The notes under the pieces are model-generated. The model had not been told where the DNA came from. It made no database searches and saw nothing but the letters and a program-made list of their open reading frames with translations. From Bacillota bacterium (GTDB lineage: Bacteria; Bacillota; Clostridia; Lachnospirales; Lachnospiraceae): DNA of 18,876 bases. The stretch spans positions 1 through 18,876 of the forward strand of contig JAEXNR010000009.1 of the NCBI GenBank assembly GCA_023439505.1, in the 5' to 3' direction. Every line of letters starts with the position of its first letter. The first letter of the stretch is position 1. Of the stretch, positions 4,926 to 11,806 are shown in pieces. The position numbers were made by a program, and so were the translations under genes.

Positions 4926-6307
4926 TGTTTCAGAGAATTAAAGACTTTGTGAGGCAGGTGATAAATAAAATGTTTAATAGAGGCACGATTGAAAAAGAGC
5001 TGCAGGTTGACATTGTTACTGGAGAAAAAATGGCAAGGGCAATAAAGCTATGGTCGCAGATGTATGAGAACAAAGCTCCATGGCGAAGCGATACGGTAAA
5101 AAGTATGAATATAGCTTCCACCGTTGCTTCTGAATTCGCTCGACTGATAACCTTGGAAATGGAGAGTGAAATAGAAGGGAACGAATACCTGAATAAACAG
5201 TACCAGGTTGTTATTAGTGGAATTCGTCCTTATGTGGAATATGCATGTGCAAAAGGAGGCATCGTATTAAAACCTTTTATTAATGGAGGCAATATTGAGG
5301 TTGATTTCACGCAGGCAGATTACTTCTTCCCCACAACTTATAATAGCCGGGGAGAGATAACCGGCGCAGTCTTTATTGATACGAAAACTATTGGAGAAAA
5401 ACTTTATACCAGATTAGAGTTTCATAATCAGGCTGCCGAGGGCTATTACATATCGAATCGCTCGTATGTGACACAGAACATAGATGATAATGAAAGCCTT
5501 GGCAAAGAGGTACCTCTTACGGATGTTGATGACTGGGCAGAGCTTGAGCCGGAGGTTATGATACAGAATGTTGACCGGCCTCTGTTTGCTTACTTTAAAA
5601 TCCCACAGGCTAATACGATTGATCAAAGCTCCCCCCTTGGTGTTTCTGTATATGCCAGGGCTATTGACGATATTGAAGAAGCTGACAGGCAGTACTCTCG
5701 GATCCTTTGGGAGTATGAAGGATCTGAATTGGCAGTCGATGCGAGTATAGACTGTTTTAAGAGAGATGATACAGGAAATCCAATACTTCCATCAGGCAAA
5801 GAACGGCTATATCGTGCGCTTGAATATGAGGCAATCAATACAAAACAGGCAATCAATACTTTCTCTCCCGAAATACGTGATACATCGTTGTTCAACGGTC
5901 TGAATAACCTACTTAAGCAAATTGAATTTAAGTGTGGTCTGGCGTATGGGACAATCAGTGATCCGCAAGTGGTAGAAAAAACAGCTGAGGAGATCAAGAG
6001 TAGCAAGCAGCGGTCATATCAATCCGTTACGGATGCCCAAAAGTCTTTACAGCATGCTCTTGAGCACCTGGTTTATGCGATGGGCATTGTCGGAGCTCTG
6101 GCAGGGCTGGGAACAAGGGGTACTGAGAAGGTAGCCTTTAAGTGGGATGACAGCATTATAGTTGATGTGGATAAAGAACGTCAGTCAGATCGGCAGGAAG
6201 TAGCCATGGGAGCCATGACATTGTTAGAATACCGTATGAAGTGGTACAAAGAAGATGAGGCAACTGCCGCTACAAAAATTAATCAACCGGCAGATGTAGT
6301 AATATAA
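4925..6307 (+). CDS. Portal protein (A118/SPP1 gp6-like)
   Basis: 460 aa from the ATG at 4925, which overlaps the terminase stop by one base and has AAGGAGGGGG upstream; an earlier in-frame start at 4904 lacks support. The N-terminal region (amphipathic helix, then KLWSQMYENKAPW and IASTVASEFARLITLEME) and the central 'SPLGVSVYARAIDDIEEADRQYSRILWE' stretch of residues, abbreviated here to its key features, follow the pattern of the A118-type portal family. Twelve copies would form the ring through which DNA enters and leaves the head and to which the terminase docks. The C-terminal region (EIKSSKQRSYQSV, then helical to the end) corresponds to the stem-wing helices. Length is normal for the family. 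No frameshift seen. Confidence 0.92.
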   Translation: MFQRIKDFVRQVINKMFNRGTIEKELQVDIVTGEKMARAIKLWSQMYENKAPWRSDTVKSMNIASTVASEFARLITLEMESEIEGNEYLNKQYQVVISGIRPYVEYACAKGGIVLKPFINGGNIEVDFTQADYFFPTTYNSRGEITGAVFIDTKTIGEKLYTRLEFHNQAAEGYYISNRSYVTQNIDDNESLGKEVPLTDVDDWAELEPEVMIQNVDRPLFAYFKIPQANTIDQSSPLGVSVYARAIDDIEEADRQYSRILWEYEGSELAVDASIDCFKRDDTGNPILPSGKERLYRALEYEAINTKQAINTFSPEIRDTSLFNGLNNLLKQIEFKCGLAYGTISDPQVVEKTAEEIKSSKQRSYQSVTDAQKSLQHALEHLVYAMGIVGALAGLGTRGTEKVAFKWDDSIIVDVDKERQSDRQEVAMGAMTLLEYRMKWYKEDEATAATKINQPADVVI

Positions 6308-6319
6308 GGAGGGAGATTG

Positions 6320-7855
6320 ATGTTTACTCCTTCTGAGCTTGAACAGATTCCACTTGAAATTCAACGCCTGGTTATTGATTTGGCAATGAATATCATGAGT
6401 GATGTAATTGACCGGATCAATATGATCAACAGTATTTCACGTACAGCAGACTATGAGCTTTACCAATTAAGTCGGATTGGCTTATCCAGTGAGACAATTC
6501 GTAAAGCCATTCAGGATACCCTTAAGCTCGCGGATGCAGAGATAGACCGTATATACGATGAGATTATACAGGAGGGTTATGCGCAGGATAAGAGATTATA
6601 TGATTCGGTAGGATTACCACATACCCCGTATCGTGAGAATGCTCCCTTGCAGCAGCTCGTAGAAGCTGTCAGGAGGCAGACAAAAAACGAGATGGAGAAC
6701 ATAACCCGTACAACTGGCTTTGCTATCGATATGGGTGGTAAAACAGTATTTACTCCTATGGCCGAGCATTTTCAACAGACTCTTGATAATGCCTTAATGG
6801 ATATCACTACGGGTACCTTTGATTATAATAAGACAGTCAAAAAAGTGATCCAGGAAATGACGAAATCCGGTGTACGTACTGTCGATTATGAGAGCGGCCA
6901 CTCAAACCGGATTGAGGTAGCGGCACGTCGGGCGGTAATGACTGGTGTCACTCAGGTTACCGGACAGATTACACAAATGAACATGGACAAACTGGATACG
7001 GATTATGTAGAGGTATCCTGGCATGCTACGGCTCGTACTGGCGAGGGTATTAATAATCACCAGGGATGGCAAGGGCGAGTGTATCACTGGAACCGGCGCA
7101 ACAATAGGAAAGCTGATGAAGAATATCCGGACTTCATAGAAATCACTGGGTATGGTCAAGTACAGGGTTTATGCGGTGCAAATTGTTACCATTCGTATTA
7201 TCCTTTTCTTCCAGGTATATCTGAGAGATTATATACCGATGATCAGCTTGATCAGATGAATGCCAAGGAAAACACTCCTAAGACATATATGGGGAAAGAA
7301 TATACCTCCTACGAAGCCACACAGAGGCAAAGATACCTTGAAACCCTTATGCGTAAGCAGCGGCAGGATATTAAATTAATGCAGGATGCAAAAGCAGACC
7401 CGGACGATATCATCAATGCCCAGATCAGATACCGTGAGACCATGAGGCAGTATAAAGAGTTTTCCAAGACAATGGGATTGCCGGAACAGAGAGAGCGGAT
7501 ATATGCGGATGGATTAGGTAATATAGGAGGAAGGGGAAAATTGTCTCCGGGCTTGAAAAATGCTGCAGGCCATAGTATAATAAAGGCAGATAGATCTGAC
7601 TTACAGGGTCCCCCAAATGGGGTTACCCAAGTAACCCATAAAAAAGGCGGGATAGACCGGAATTATTACGATGCAACTGGCAAACAACACAAACAGGTAA
7701 GCAATAATAATCACGGTAAGCCGAAAGCCCATCCCTACGGAGCCCAAGGAGAACATGCTCACGATTATCAATACGATGATAAAGGCGAGTTAACCGGAAG
7801 ACCAATGAGAGAAATGACGGAGCTTGAAAGAAAGGAGAACGCCGATATACTATGA
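6320..7855 (+). CDS. Minor capsid protein with C-terminal toxin-like domain
   Basis: 511 aa from ATG 6320 (AAGGAGGG 6 nt upstream; a TTG at 6317 is too close). Residues about 5-330 match phage minor capsid protein 2, including the central HATARTGEGINNHQGWQGRV and CGANCYHSYYPFLPG regions. This protein sits at the portal vertex and may enter the cell with DNA. After a charged helical linker (about 330-420), residues about 435-511 are of another kind. They include GGIDRNYYDATGKQ, NNNHGKPKAHPYG, GEHAHDY (478-483) and RKENADIL at the end, which I recall from polymorphic toxin type 24 domains. H465, H471, H479 and H481 are candidate active-site or metal residues. Toxin domains fused to head proteins are known from the MuF polymorphic toxins of temperate phages. 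The ATGA overlap with the next gene fits a toxin-immunity pair. Confidence 0.9.
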   Translation: MFTPSELEQIPLEIQRLVIDLAMNIMSDVIDRINMINSISRTADYELYQLSRIGLSSETIRKAIQDTLKLADAEIDRIYDEIIQEGYAQDKRLYDSVGLPHTPYRENAPLQQLVEAVRRQTKNEMENITRTTGFAIDMGGKTVFTPMAEHFQQTLDNALMDITTGTFDYNKTVKKVIQEMTKSGVRTVDYESGHSNRIEVAARRAVMTGVTQVTGQITQMNMDKLDTDYVEVSWHATARTGEGINNHQGWQGRVYHWNRRNNRKADEEYPDFIEITGYGQVQGLCGANCYHSYYPFLPGISERLYTDDQLDQMNAKENTPKTYMGKEYTSYEATQRQRYLETLMRKQRQDIKLMQDAKADPDDIINAQIRYRETMRQYKEFSKTMGLPEQRERIYADGLGNIGGRGKLSPGLKNAAGHSIIKADRSDLQGPPNGVTQVTHKKGGIDRNYYDATGKQHKQVSNNNHGKPKAHPYGAQGEHAHDYQYDDKGELTGRPMREMTELERKENADIL

Positions 7856-8091
7856 GCACTATGAGCGTAAAAAAAATGAATGAAATTATACAGAATAGCT
7901 TTTCTCATGTGCTGTTCACGTATAAAGGAAAAGATTGTGGGATAGATCCTTTTAGCATGAGTGACTTTGATGTGTGGTGCGGGGATGATATCGTAAAAGC
8001 ACACAGCATTGAAGAGATTTCAGTAGTGCCTATTTTCGAGGGAAAGCCTCTCAGTGAAATAATAACCGATATAACCAACATTGAATACTAA
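7852..8091 (+). CDS. Small acidic protein, candidate immunity partner
   Basis: 79 aa, starting inside the stop of the minor capsid gene (ATGA). An AAAGGAG lies upstream at a longer than ideal distance, so coupling with the upstream gene probably helps; a second in-frame ATG is at 7861. The protein is acidic with a core that reads as a small mixed alpha/beta fold (HVLFTYKGKDCGIDPFS, FDVWCGDDIVKAHS, then EEISVVPIFEGKPLSEI). No membrane segment. Its position directly behind a toxin-like domain, its small size and its acidity are typical of immunity proteins, which bind and neutralise the cognate toxin so that the producing lysogen survives. No catalytic motif is seen. I know similar hypothetical proteins in phages but not a tested function, so the role is inferred. 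Confidence 0.75.
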   Translation: MSTMSVKKMNEIIQNSFSHVLFTYKGKDCGIDPFSMSDFDVWCGDDIVKAHSIEEISVVPIFEGKPLSEIITDITNIEY

Positions 8092-8092
8092 T

Positions 8093-8122
8093 GCCGCCAA
8101 TCCGTAATATGGTTAGCGGTAT
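8093..8122 (+). terminator. Terminator-like hairpin after the head-vertex genes
   Basis: GCCGC (8093-8097) pairs with GCGGT (8116-8120) and, beyond one C-A mismatch, AATC pairs with GGTT, around the GTAATAT region. A T-rich tail TATTTTT and then ATGCCTAAA (8127-8135) follow. It separates portal/vertex genes from head-shell genes and could reduce or stop transcription between them. It could instead be an RNA-processing or mRNA-stabilising hairpin. Confidence 0.55.
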
Positions 8123-8146
8123 TTTTATGCCTAAAAGGAGGGTTGC

Positions 8147-8182
8147 ATGACAAAAATAACAGAACGTTTGAGACGTACGTAG
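8147..8182 (+). CDS. 11-codon leader-like reading frame
   Basis: The ATG at 8147 has AAGGAGGG at 8135-8142, as strong as any site in the operon, yet the frame stops after 11 codons (MTKITERLRRT). Its last codons and stop lie inside the next hairpin: the 5' arm (8170-8176) is codons 8-10 and the stop TAG is in the loop. A ribosome on this frame would keep that hairpin open. This is the geometry of a leader peptide controlling attenuation before the scaffold and capsid genes. Alternatively it is a remnant of a lost gene whose ribosome site survives. Confidence 0.35.
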   Translation: MTKITERLRRT

Positions 8183-8195
8183 ACGTCTTATTTTT
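8170..8195 (+). terminator. Second tandem terminator-like hairpin before the scaffold gene
   Basis: GAGACGT (8170-8176) pairs with ACGTCTT (8183-8189; one G-T pair) around ACGTAG, followed by ATTTTT and ATGTCCGAA (8196-8204). It overlaps the end of the 11-codon frame, so its formation should depend on translation of that frame. With the hairpin at 8093-8120 it makes two successive barriers in front of the scaffold and major capsid genes. Confidence 0.6.
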
Positions 8196-8294
8196 ATGTC
8201 CGAAATGACGTTTAAACTAATCTTGCCTCGCAGACAGGCGTTTAAACACTGCATCGAAGTGGAAGGCACCACGATTAAAAACAAGCTCGATTAA
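8196..8294 (+). CDS. Possible 32-codon reading frame, doubtful
   Basis: An open frame runs from ATG 8196 (MSEMTFKLILPRQAFKH...) to TAA 8292-8294, ending 10 nt before the scaffold start. There is no ribosome site: the T-run of the preceding hairpin abuts the ATG. The inferred peptide resembles nothing I know. It contains the repeated GTTTAAAC element, coding FK twice. It may be an old gene remnant or purely an untranslated leader of the scaffold mRNA. Confidence 0.2.
   Translation: MSEMTFKLILPRRQAFKHCIEVEGTTIKNKLD
8209..8247. repeat. Twin CGTTTAAAC palindromes 30 bp apart
   Basis: CGTTTAAAC occurs at 8209-8217 and again at 8239-8247, exactly 30 bp apart (about three helical turns). Each contains the 8-bp palindrome GTTTAAAC. 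Between them is a short hairpin, GCCT-N7-AGGC (8225-8239). The paired, phased palindromes in a leader without a clear gene look like a protein-binding site. What binds is unknown. Confidence 0.4.
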
Positions 8295-8304
8295 GGAGAA
8301 ATAA

Positions 8305-8937
8305 ATGGAGTTTTTGAAATTGATTTTAGGTGACAAGTACCAGGAATTTGAAACAGCTGTCAAGACTTACAATGAGCTTCCGGAAAACAAGGATAAACAG
8401 GTCAAGATCGGTAATCTCGGATCCGGTGAGTATGTCGGAAAAGCTAAGTTTGACACTATGGAGCAGGATAGGAATAATTATAAGTCTTTACTCGAGACGG
8501 CTCAGACTGCTCTTAAGAAATTCGAAGGAGTTAACGTGGAGGACCTTCAGGGTGAGATCACAAAACTGAAAGAGGACTTAGGGAAGAAGGACACCGAATA
8601 TCAATCCAAGATTGCTCTGATGGAATATGACAGTGCACTTGGAAAGTATTTTGAATCCTTCAAGTTTACATCTGAGCTGGCAAAGAAGGCGGCCATGGAG
8701 GAGTTCCGGAAGAAAGAGCTTAAACTAGAGAATGATCAATTCCTTGGAGGAAATGATTTTATGAAGCAGCTTAAGGAAGCAAATCCGACAGCGTTTGAAG
8801 CCGAAGATGATGGGACAAGGCCACCTACGATTGTAAAGCCAACGAAACCACGTAAACCGGGAGAAAAGATGACACTCCAGGAAGCCATGAAGTATAAGAA
8901 TGAGCATCCTGATGTCGATATCTCCACATTAATCTAA
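8305..8937 (+). CDS. Head scaffolding protein (phage GP20 family)
   Basis: 210 aa, AAGGAG 7 nt upstream of ATG. The start (MEFLKLILGDKYQEF) and the long highly charged helical middle (about 50-115, coiled coil) are those of the Gp20 minor structural/scaffold family. The C-terminal part has the typical capsid-contacting region (about 125-165: FTSELAKKAAMEEFRKKEL...FLGGNDFMKQLKE) and a basic proline-rich segment (PTIVKPTKPRKPG). It would guide assembly of the major capsid protein into a procapsid and then leave the head. It stands directly before the capsid gene, the standard order. No separate head protease is seen in the window. Confidence 0.9.
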   Translation: MEFLKLILGDKYQEFETAVKTYNELPENKDKQVKIGNLGSGEYVGKAKFDTMEQDRNNYKSLLETAQTALKKFEGVNVEDLQGEITKLKEDLGKKDTEYQSKIALMEYDSALGKYFESFKFTSELAKKAAMEEFRKKELKLENDQFLGGNDFMKQLKEANPTAFEAEDDGTRPPTIVKPTKPRKPGEKMTLQEAMKYKNEHPDVDISTLI

Positions 8938-8956
8938 GAAAGAAGGATGAATAACT

Positions 8957-10138
8957 ATGGGATTATTCGATAGTAAGAATTTTAATTCTGAGGTATTTAT
9001 GGCGTACATGGAGAAAACGCCGAACCTCAACAGAAATGAGCTGATCAGATCCAGAGCAATCCGTCAGAGACAGGATGTTGCGGCTATGTTTCCGGATCAG
9101 GTAGGTGGAAACTATGCAACCATTCCGATCTTTGCAAGAATTAAAGGATCACGGAAGAATTATAACGGTACCACTGATATCACTGCTAATGGATCGACAA
9201 CCTATACACAGGGGCGTATCGTTGTTGGACGTGCTGATGCATGGGTAGAGAAAGATTTCTCTTATGAAATCACTGGCGGTGTAGATTTCATGGCGCAGGT
9301 AGCTTCACAGGTTGCTGAATATTGGGATGATGTTGATCAGGAAACACTACTTAGTGTTCTCAAAGGTATCTTCTCCATGACCGGAACGGAGAACCTTAAA
9401 TTCGTAAACGGTCACACCTATGACATCTCTGTAAAAACAGACGGTACCGGATCATTTGGCGCTATCACGCTGAACAATGCGATGCAGCAGGCGCTGGGGG
9501 ATAACAAGGCAAAGTTTACCCTGGCGATCATGCATTCGGCAATTGCAACGGACCTGGAGAACCTCAAGCTGCTTGAGTACTTGAAATATACCGATGGTCA
9601 AGGCATCGAGAGACCACTTCCTTTGGCTACCCTTAATGGCCGCTTGGTTTTAATCGATGATACAATGCCAACTATAAATGTTGCTGCAGCTTATTCATTG
9701 ACAACCGACACAGAAATAAACGGTGCCAAGACTTATTATACAAAGAGTGGATCTGTATATACGCCGGTAGCTTCTCCGGTTGTGGGAAGCATTGGAACAT
9801 ACTACGAAAAAACAGCAAATGCCTATGTAAAGTATACCTCCTACGTTCTAGGTGACGGAGCCATCGAATACACTGATTGCGGTGCAAAGGTTCCTTCTGA
9901 GGTGGACAGGGATCCAAAGACGAATGGTGGGCAGGATACGTTATATAGCAGACAGAGAAAGATATTCTCCCCTGCTGGGATTTCCTTTACCAATGGGACC
10001 CTTATCTCTCCTACGGATGCTCAATTAGAAACTGGATCCAACTGGTCGCTTGCGAATAGTAATGATGAAAGCAGTCCGGAATATTTCCCTCATAAAGCTA
10101 TTCCAATTGCCAGGGTCATTACCCGTAGAGATTCGTAA
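8957..10138 (+). CDS. Major capsid protein with an inserted surface-type module
   Basis: 393 aa, AAGGA upstream of the ATG. The order of segments (MGLFDSKNFNSEVF; RQDVAAMFPDQVGGNYATIPIF; the VVGRADAWVEKDFSYEITGG region; FTLAIMHSAIATDLENLKLLEY; NGGQDTLYSRQRKIFSPAGISF) is that of clostridial siphophage major capsid proteins with the HK97-type fold. Hundreds of copies form the head shell. Between DDTMPT (about 235-240) and TSYVLGDGAIEY (from 294) lies about 50 residues that I do not expect in the family. This stretch contains KTYYTKSGSVYTPVASP and IGTYYEKTANAY, a short beta module also met in other phage structural proteins. It probably projects from the shell. Located after the scaffold gene and before connectors. 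Confidence 0.92.
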   Translation: MGLFDSKNFNSEVFMAYMEKTPNLNRNELIRSRAIRQRQDVAAMFPDQVGGNYATIPIFARIKGSRKNYNGTTDITANGSTTYTQGRIVVGRADAWVEKDFSYEITGGVDFMAQVASQVAEYWDDVDQETLLSVLKGIFSMTGTENLKFVNGHTYDISVKTDGTGSFGAITLNNAMQQALGDNKAKFTLAIMHSAIATDLENLKLLEYLKYTDGQGIERPLPLATLNGRLVLIDDTMPTINVAAAYSLTTDTEINGAKTYYTKSGSVYTPVASPVVGSIGTYYEKTANAYVKYTSYVLGDGAIEYTDCGAKVPSEVDRDPKTNGGQDTLYSRQRKIFSPAGISFTNGTLISPTDAQLETGSNWSLANSNDESSPEYFPHKAIPIARVITRRDS

Positions 10139-10156
10139 GATTGGAGGGCGGTACCG

Positions 10157-10531
10157 ATGGTAAACTATGCCGATGAATCTTATTACAAGGATACATATAA
10201 AGGATCGGTCATTGGTACCGGATCTTTTGATTTAAGCGCACGTAATGCTACTTTAATTATCAGGCAATATACCTTTAATCGCATAAAGGATGATGATATT
10301 CCTGATGATGCCCGGATGTGCTGCTGTGAGCTTACTGAGTATCTATTAAAAAAGGATGCTGCTGAACTGGATACAGAGGCCAGTATCAAAGGCCTTACCT
10401 CAGAGACTACCGGAGGACATTCTGCCAGTTATGAGACGGCGGAGGCTAGGGAGCAAGCCCATAATAACATTATCAAAGGTATTATTTATAATTGGCTTGC
10501 ATATACCGGACTACTATATAGGGGGTGTTGA
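10157..10531 (+). CDS. Head-tail connector (gp6/adaptor-like)
   Basis: 124 aa, GGAGGG 8 nt upstream of the ATG. Starts NYADESYYKDTYKG, followed by helices FDLSARNATLIIRQYTF and DDIPDDARMCCCELTEYLLKKDA, the helical-bundle plan of adaptor proteins that bind the portal ring after packaging. A flexible middle (GLTSETTGGHSASYE) and a C-terminal helix follow. Three consecutive cysteines (CCC, residues 54-56) are unusual. The stop overlaps the next start (TGATG), so the two products are probably made in step. Confidence 0.82.
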   Translation: MVNYADESYYKDTYKGSVIGTGSFDLSARNATLIIRQYTFNRIKDDDIPDDARMCCCELTEYLLKKDAAELDTEASIKGLTSETTGGHSASYETAEAREQAHNNIIKGIIYNWLAYTGLLYRGC

Positions 10532-10923
10532 TGATGCATACTAATACGGATATTACACTGTACCTGTATGATAAAAACGGAAATATAAATGGGATCCCTG
10601 TCACTGATAAGAATAGTAAAAAAGGAGCCCTTTGGGATGAAGTAAAACAATCCAACATTCTAAAAAACGGACTTGCCAGTTCGGATACAATAAAAATAAT
10701 GATACCGGCTGCCAATCTTCCAGAAGGGATAACTTTTGCCGCGGCTAAGGATATGGTGGTTGAGGGTATAGTTGAGTTTGAGATCGATAATTCATCTGAA
10801 GCAACCAGGTCGGCATCTCTTAAGGAGCTTAAAGCTGCTTATGCGGTATATGGGATCAATGCTGCTGATGCAAAGTTATACGGTAGCCCCGGTATGAGGC
10901 ACTATCAATTGTCGTGTAAGTAG
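10531..10923 (+). CDS. Head closure/joining protein, DUF6751-like
   Basis: 130 aa. ATGs at 10531 and 10534 both follow GGGGGTG; the first overlaps the previous stop. The sequence runs HTNTDITLYLYDKNG, then IKIMIPAANLPEG and a beta-rich middle (VVEGIVEFEID), followed by a helical, charged end. It resembles the DUF6751 type of phage proteins found at this place in Clostridia phages. The second gene after the capsid, between adaptor and minor capsid protein, normally encodes the head-closure (stopper) ring that retains DNA. Function by position and weak resemblance. Confidence 0.75.
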   Translation: MMHTNTDITLYLYDKNGNINGIPVTDKNSKKGALWDEVKQSNILKNGLASSDTIKIMIPAANLPEGITFAAAKDMVVEGIVEFEIDNSSEATRSASLKELKAAYAVYGINAADAKLYGSPGMRHYQLSCK

Positions 10924-10931
10924 GTGAGCAG

Positions 10932-11357
10932 ATGGAGTTTAATGGTAGGCTGGAAGCGAAGACCAGAGACCAGCTGCTAAGGGAAAGAGGTCTGCAGGCC
11001 AATGGTCCGGTGCAAAAGTTTATTGACAGTGAAGTAATAAGATTAATGGGTCCCTATATGCCTATGAGAAATGGATTTCTGGAAAAGTCGGCTACCATTA
11101 GTACCGTGATCGGGAGTGGTCTGGTTCAGCAGCATACTCCATATGCCAGATTTCAATATTATGGAAAGGTTATGATTGATCCTGAAACCAGAAGCTCCTG
11201 GGCAAGAAAAGGCGTAAAAAAAATACTTACTGATCGTGACCTTGTACATGATAAGAGCAAACATCCGCAGGCCGGTTCGTTTTGGTTTAAGCGAATGAAG
11301 GCTGATCGAAAGGAAGATATCCTGAAAGGGGTCAGAAAGATTGCAGGTGCGAAATGA
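10932..11357 (+). CDS. Minor capsid protein/neck protein (HK97 gp10-like)
   Basis: 141 aa, AGGTGA before ATG. Residues such as MRNGFLEKSATIS, then VQQHTPYARFQYYGKV and the HPQAGSFWFKRMKAD region, are characteristic of the minor capsid 2/gp10-like neck proteins of siphophages. It would be a ring or factor joining head to tail. The last four bases (ATGA) are shared with the start of the next gene, so translation is coupled. The protein is basic at its end (RKIAGAK). Normal length, no anomaly. Confidence 0.82.
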   Translation: MEFNGRLEAKTRDQLLRERGLQANGPVQKFIDSEVIRLMGPYMPMRNGFLEKSATISTVIGSGLVQQHTPYARFQYYGKVMIDPETRSSWARKGVKKILTDRDLVHDKSKHPQAGSFWFKRMKADRKEDILKGVRKIAGAK

Positions 11358-11806
11358 ATATAATTGAAATTGTAAAGGAGGTTTTATCCGAGTTCCCACA
11401 GATAACCGCCCTTAATAACGGGGTGGCTGTGGATTTCACTGATAATACTGATGATAGCTGTGGATTATATCCGACCGGTGACCAAACTCTGAAAGAGGAC
11501 ATAATCGGGAATCAGGATAGAAAACATAATTTTGTGCTGTATGCAGTTTTTCAGTCTATGAACGACTACGATAGACTTGCAAACAGCTCTTTTTTATTAG
11601 ACCTGGCATATTGGCTTGAACATGCAGTTACGAACCAGGAGATTGAAGTAACTATAAATAATAAATCTGTGTCGGGTACACTCACGAAACTGAGCAGTGC
11701 CAATGGTATGCTGTATGGGTATCAGGAGGGAACCATATCTGGACCGGTCACGTATCAGCTGCAGATTTATGCCCAATATCATTTAGAAAGTGAGGTATTA
11801 ATTTAA
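11354..11806 (+). CDS. Tail terminator/minor capsid 3-like protein
   Basis: 150 aa, starting inside the preceding stop. Begins with a helix (MNIIEIVKEVLSEFPQI), then beta strands including CGLYPTGDQTLKEDIIG, HNFVLYAVFQSMNDYDRL, a helix (LLDLAYWLEHAV) and a final beta-rich section (GPVTYQLQIYAQY). This alpha/beta order matches the tail-terminator fold that caps the tail tube and meets the neck. The gene directly precedes the major tail protein, as expected. Start/stop overlap with the next gene (TAATG) again suggests coupled translation. Confidence 0.83.
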   Translation: MNIIEIVKEVLSEFPQITALNNGVAVDFTDNTDDSCGLYPTGDQTLKEDIIGNQDRKHNFVLYAVFQSMNDYDRLANSSFLLDLAYWLEHAVTNQEIEVTINNKSVSGTLTKLSSANGMLYGYQEGTISGPVTYQLQIYAQYHLESEVLI

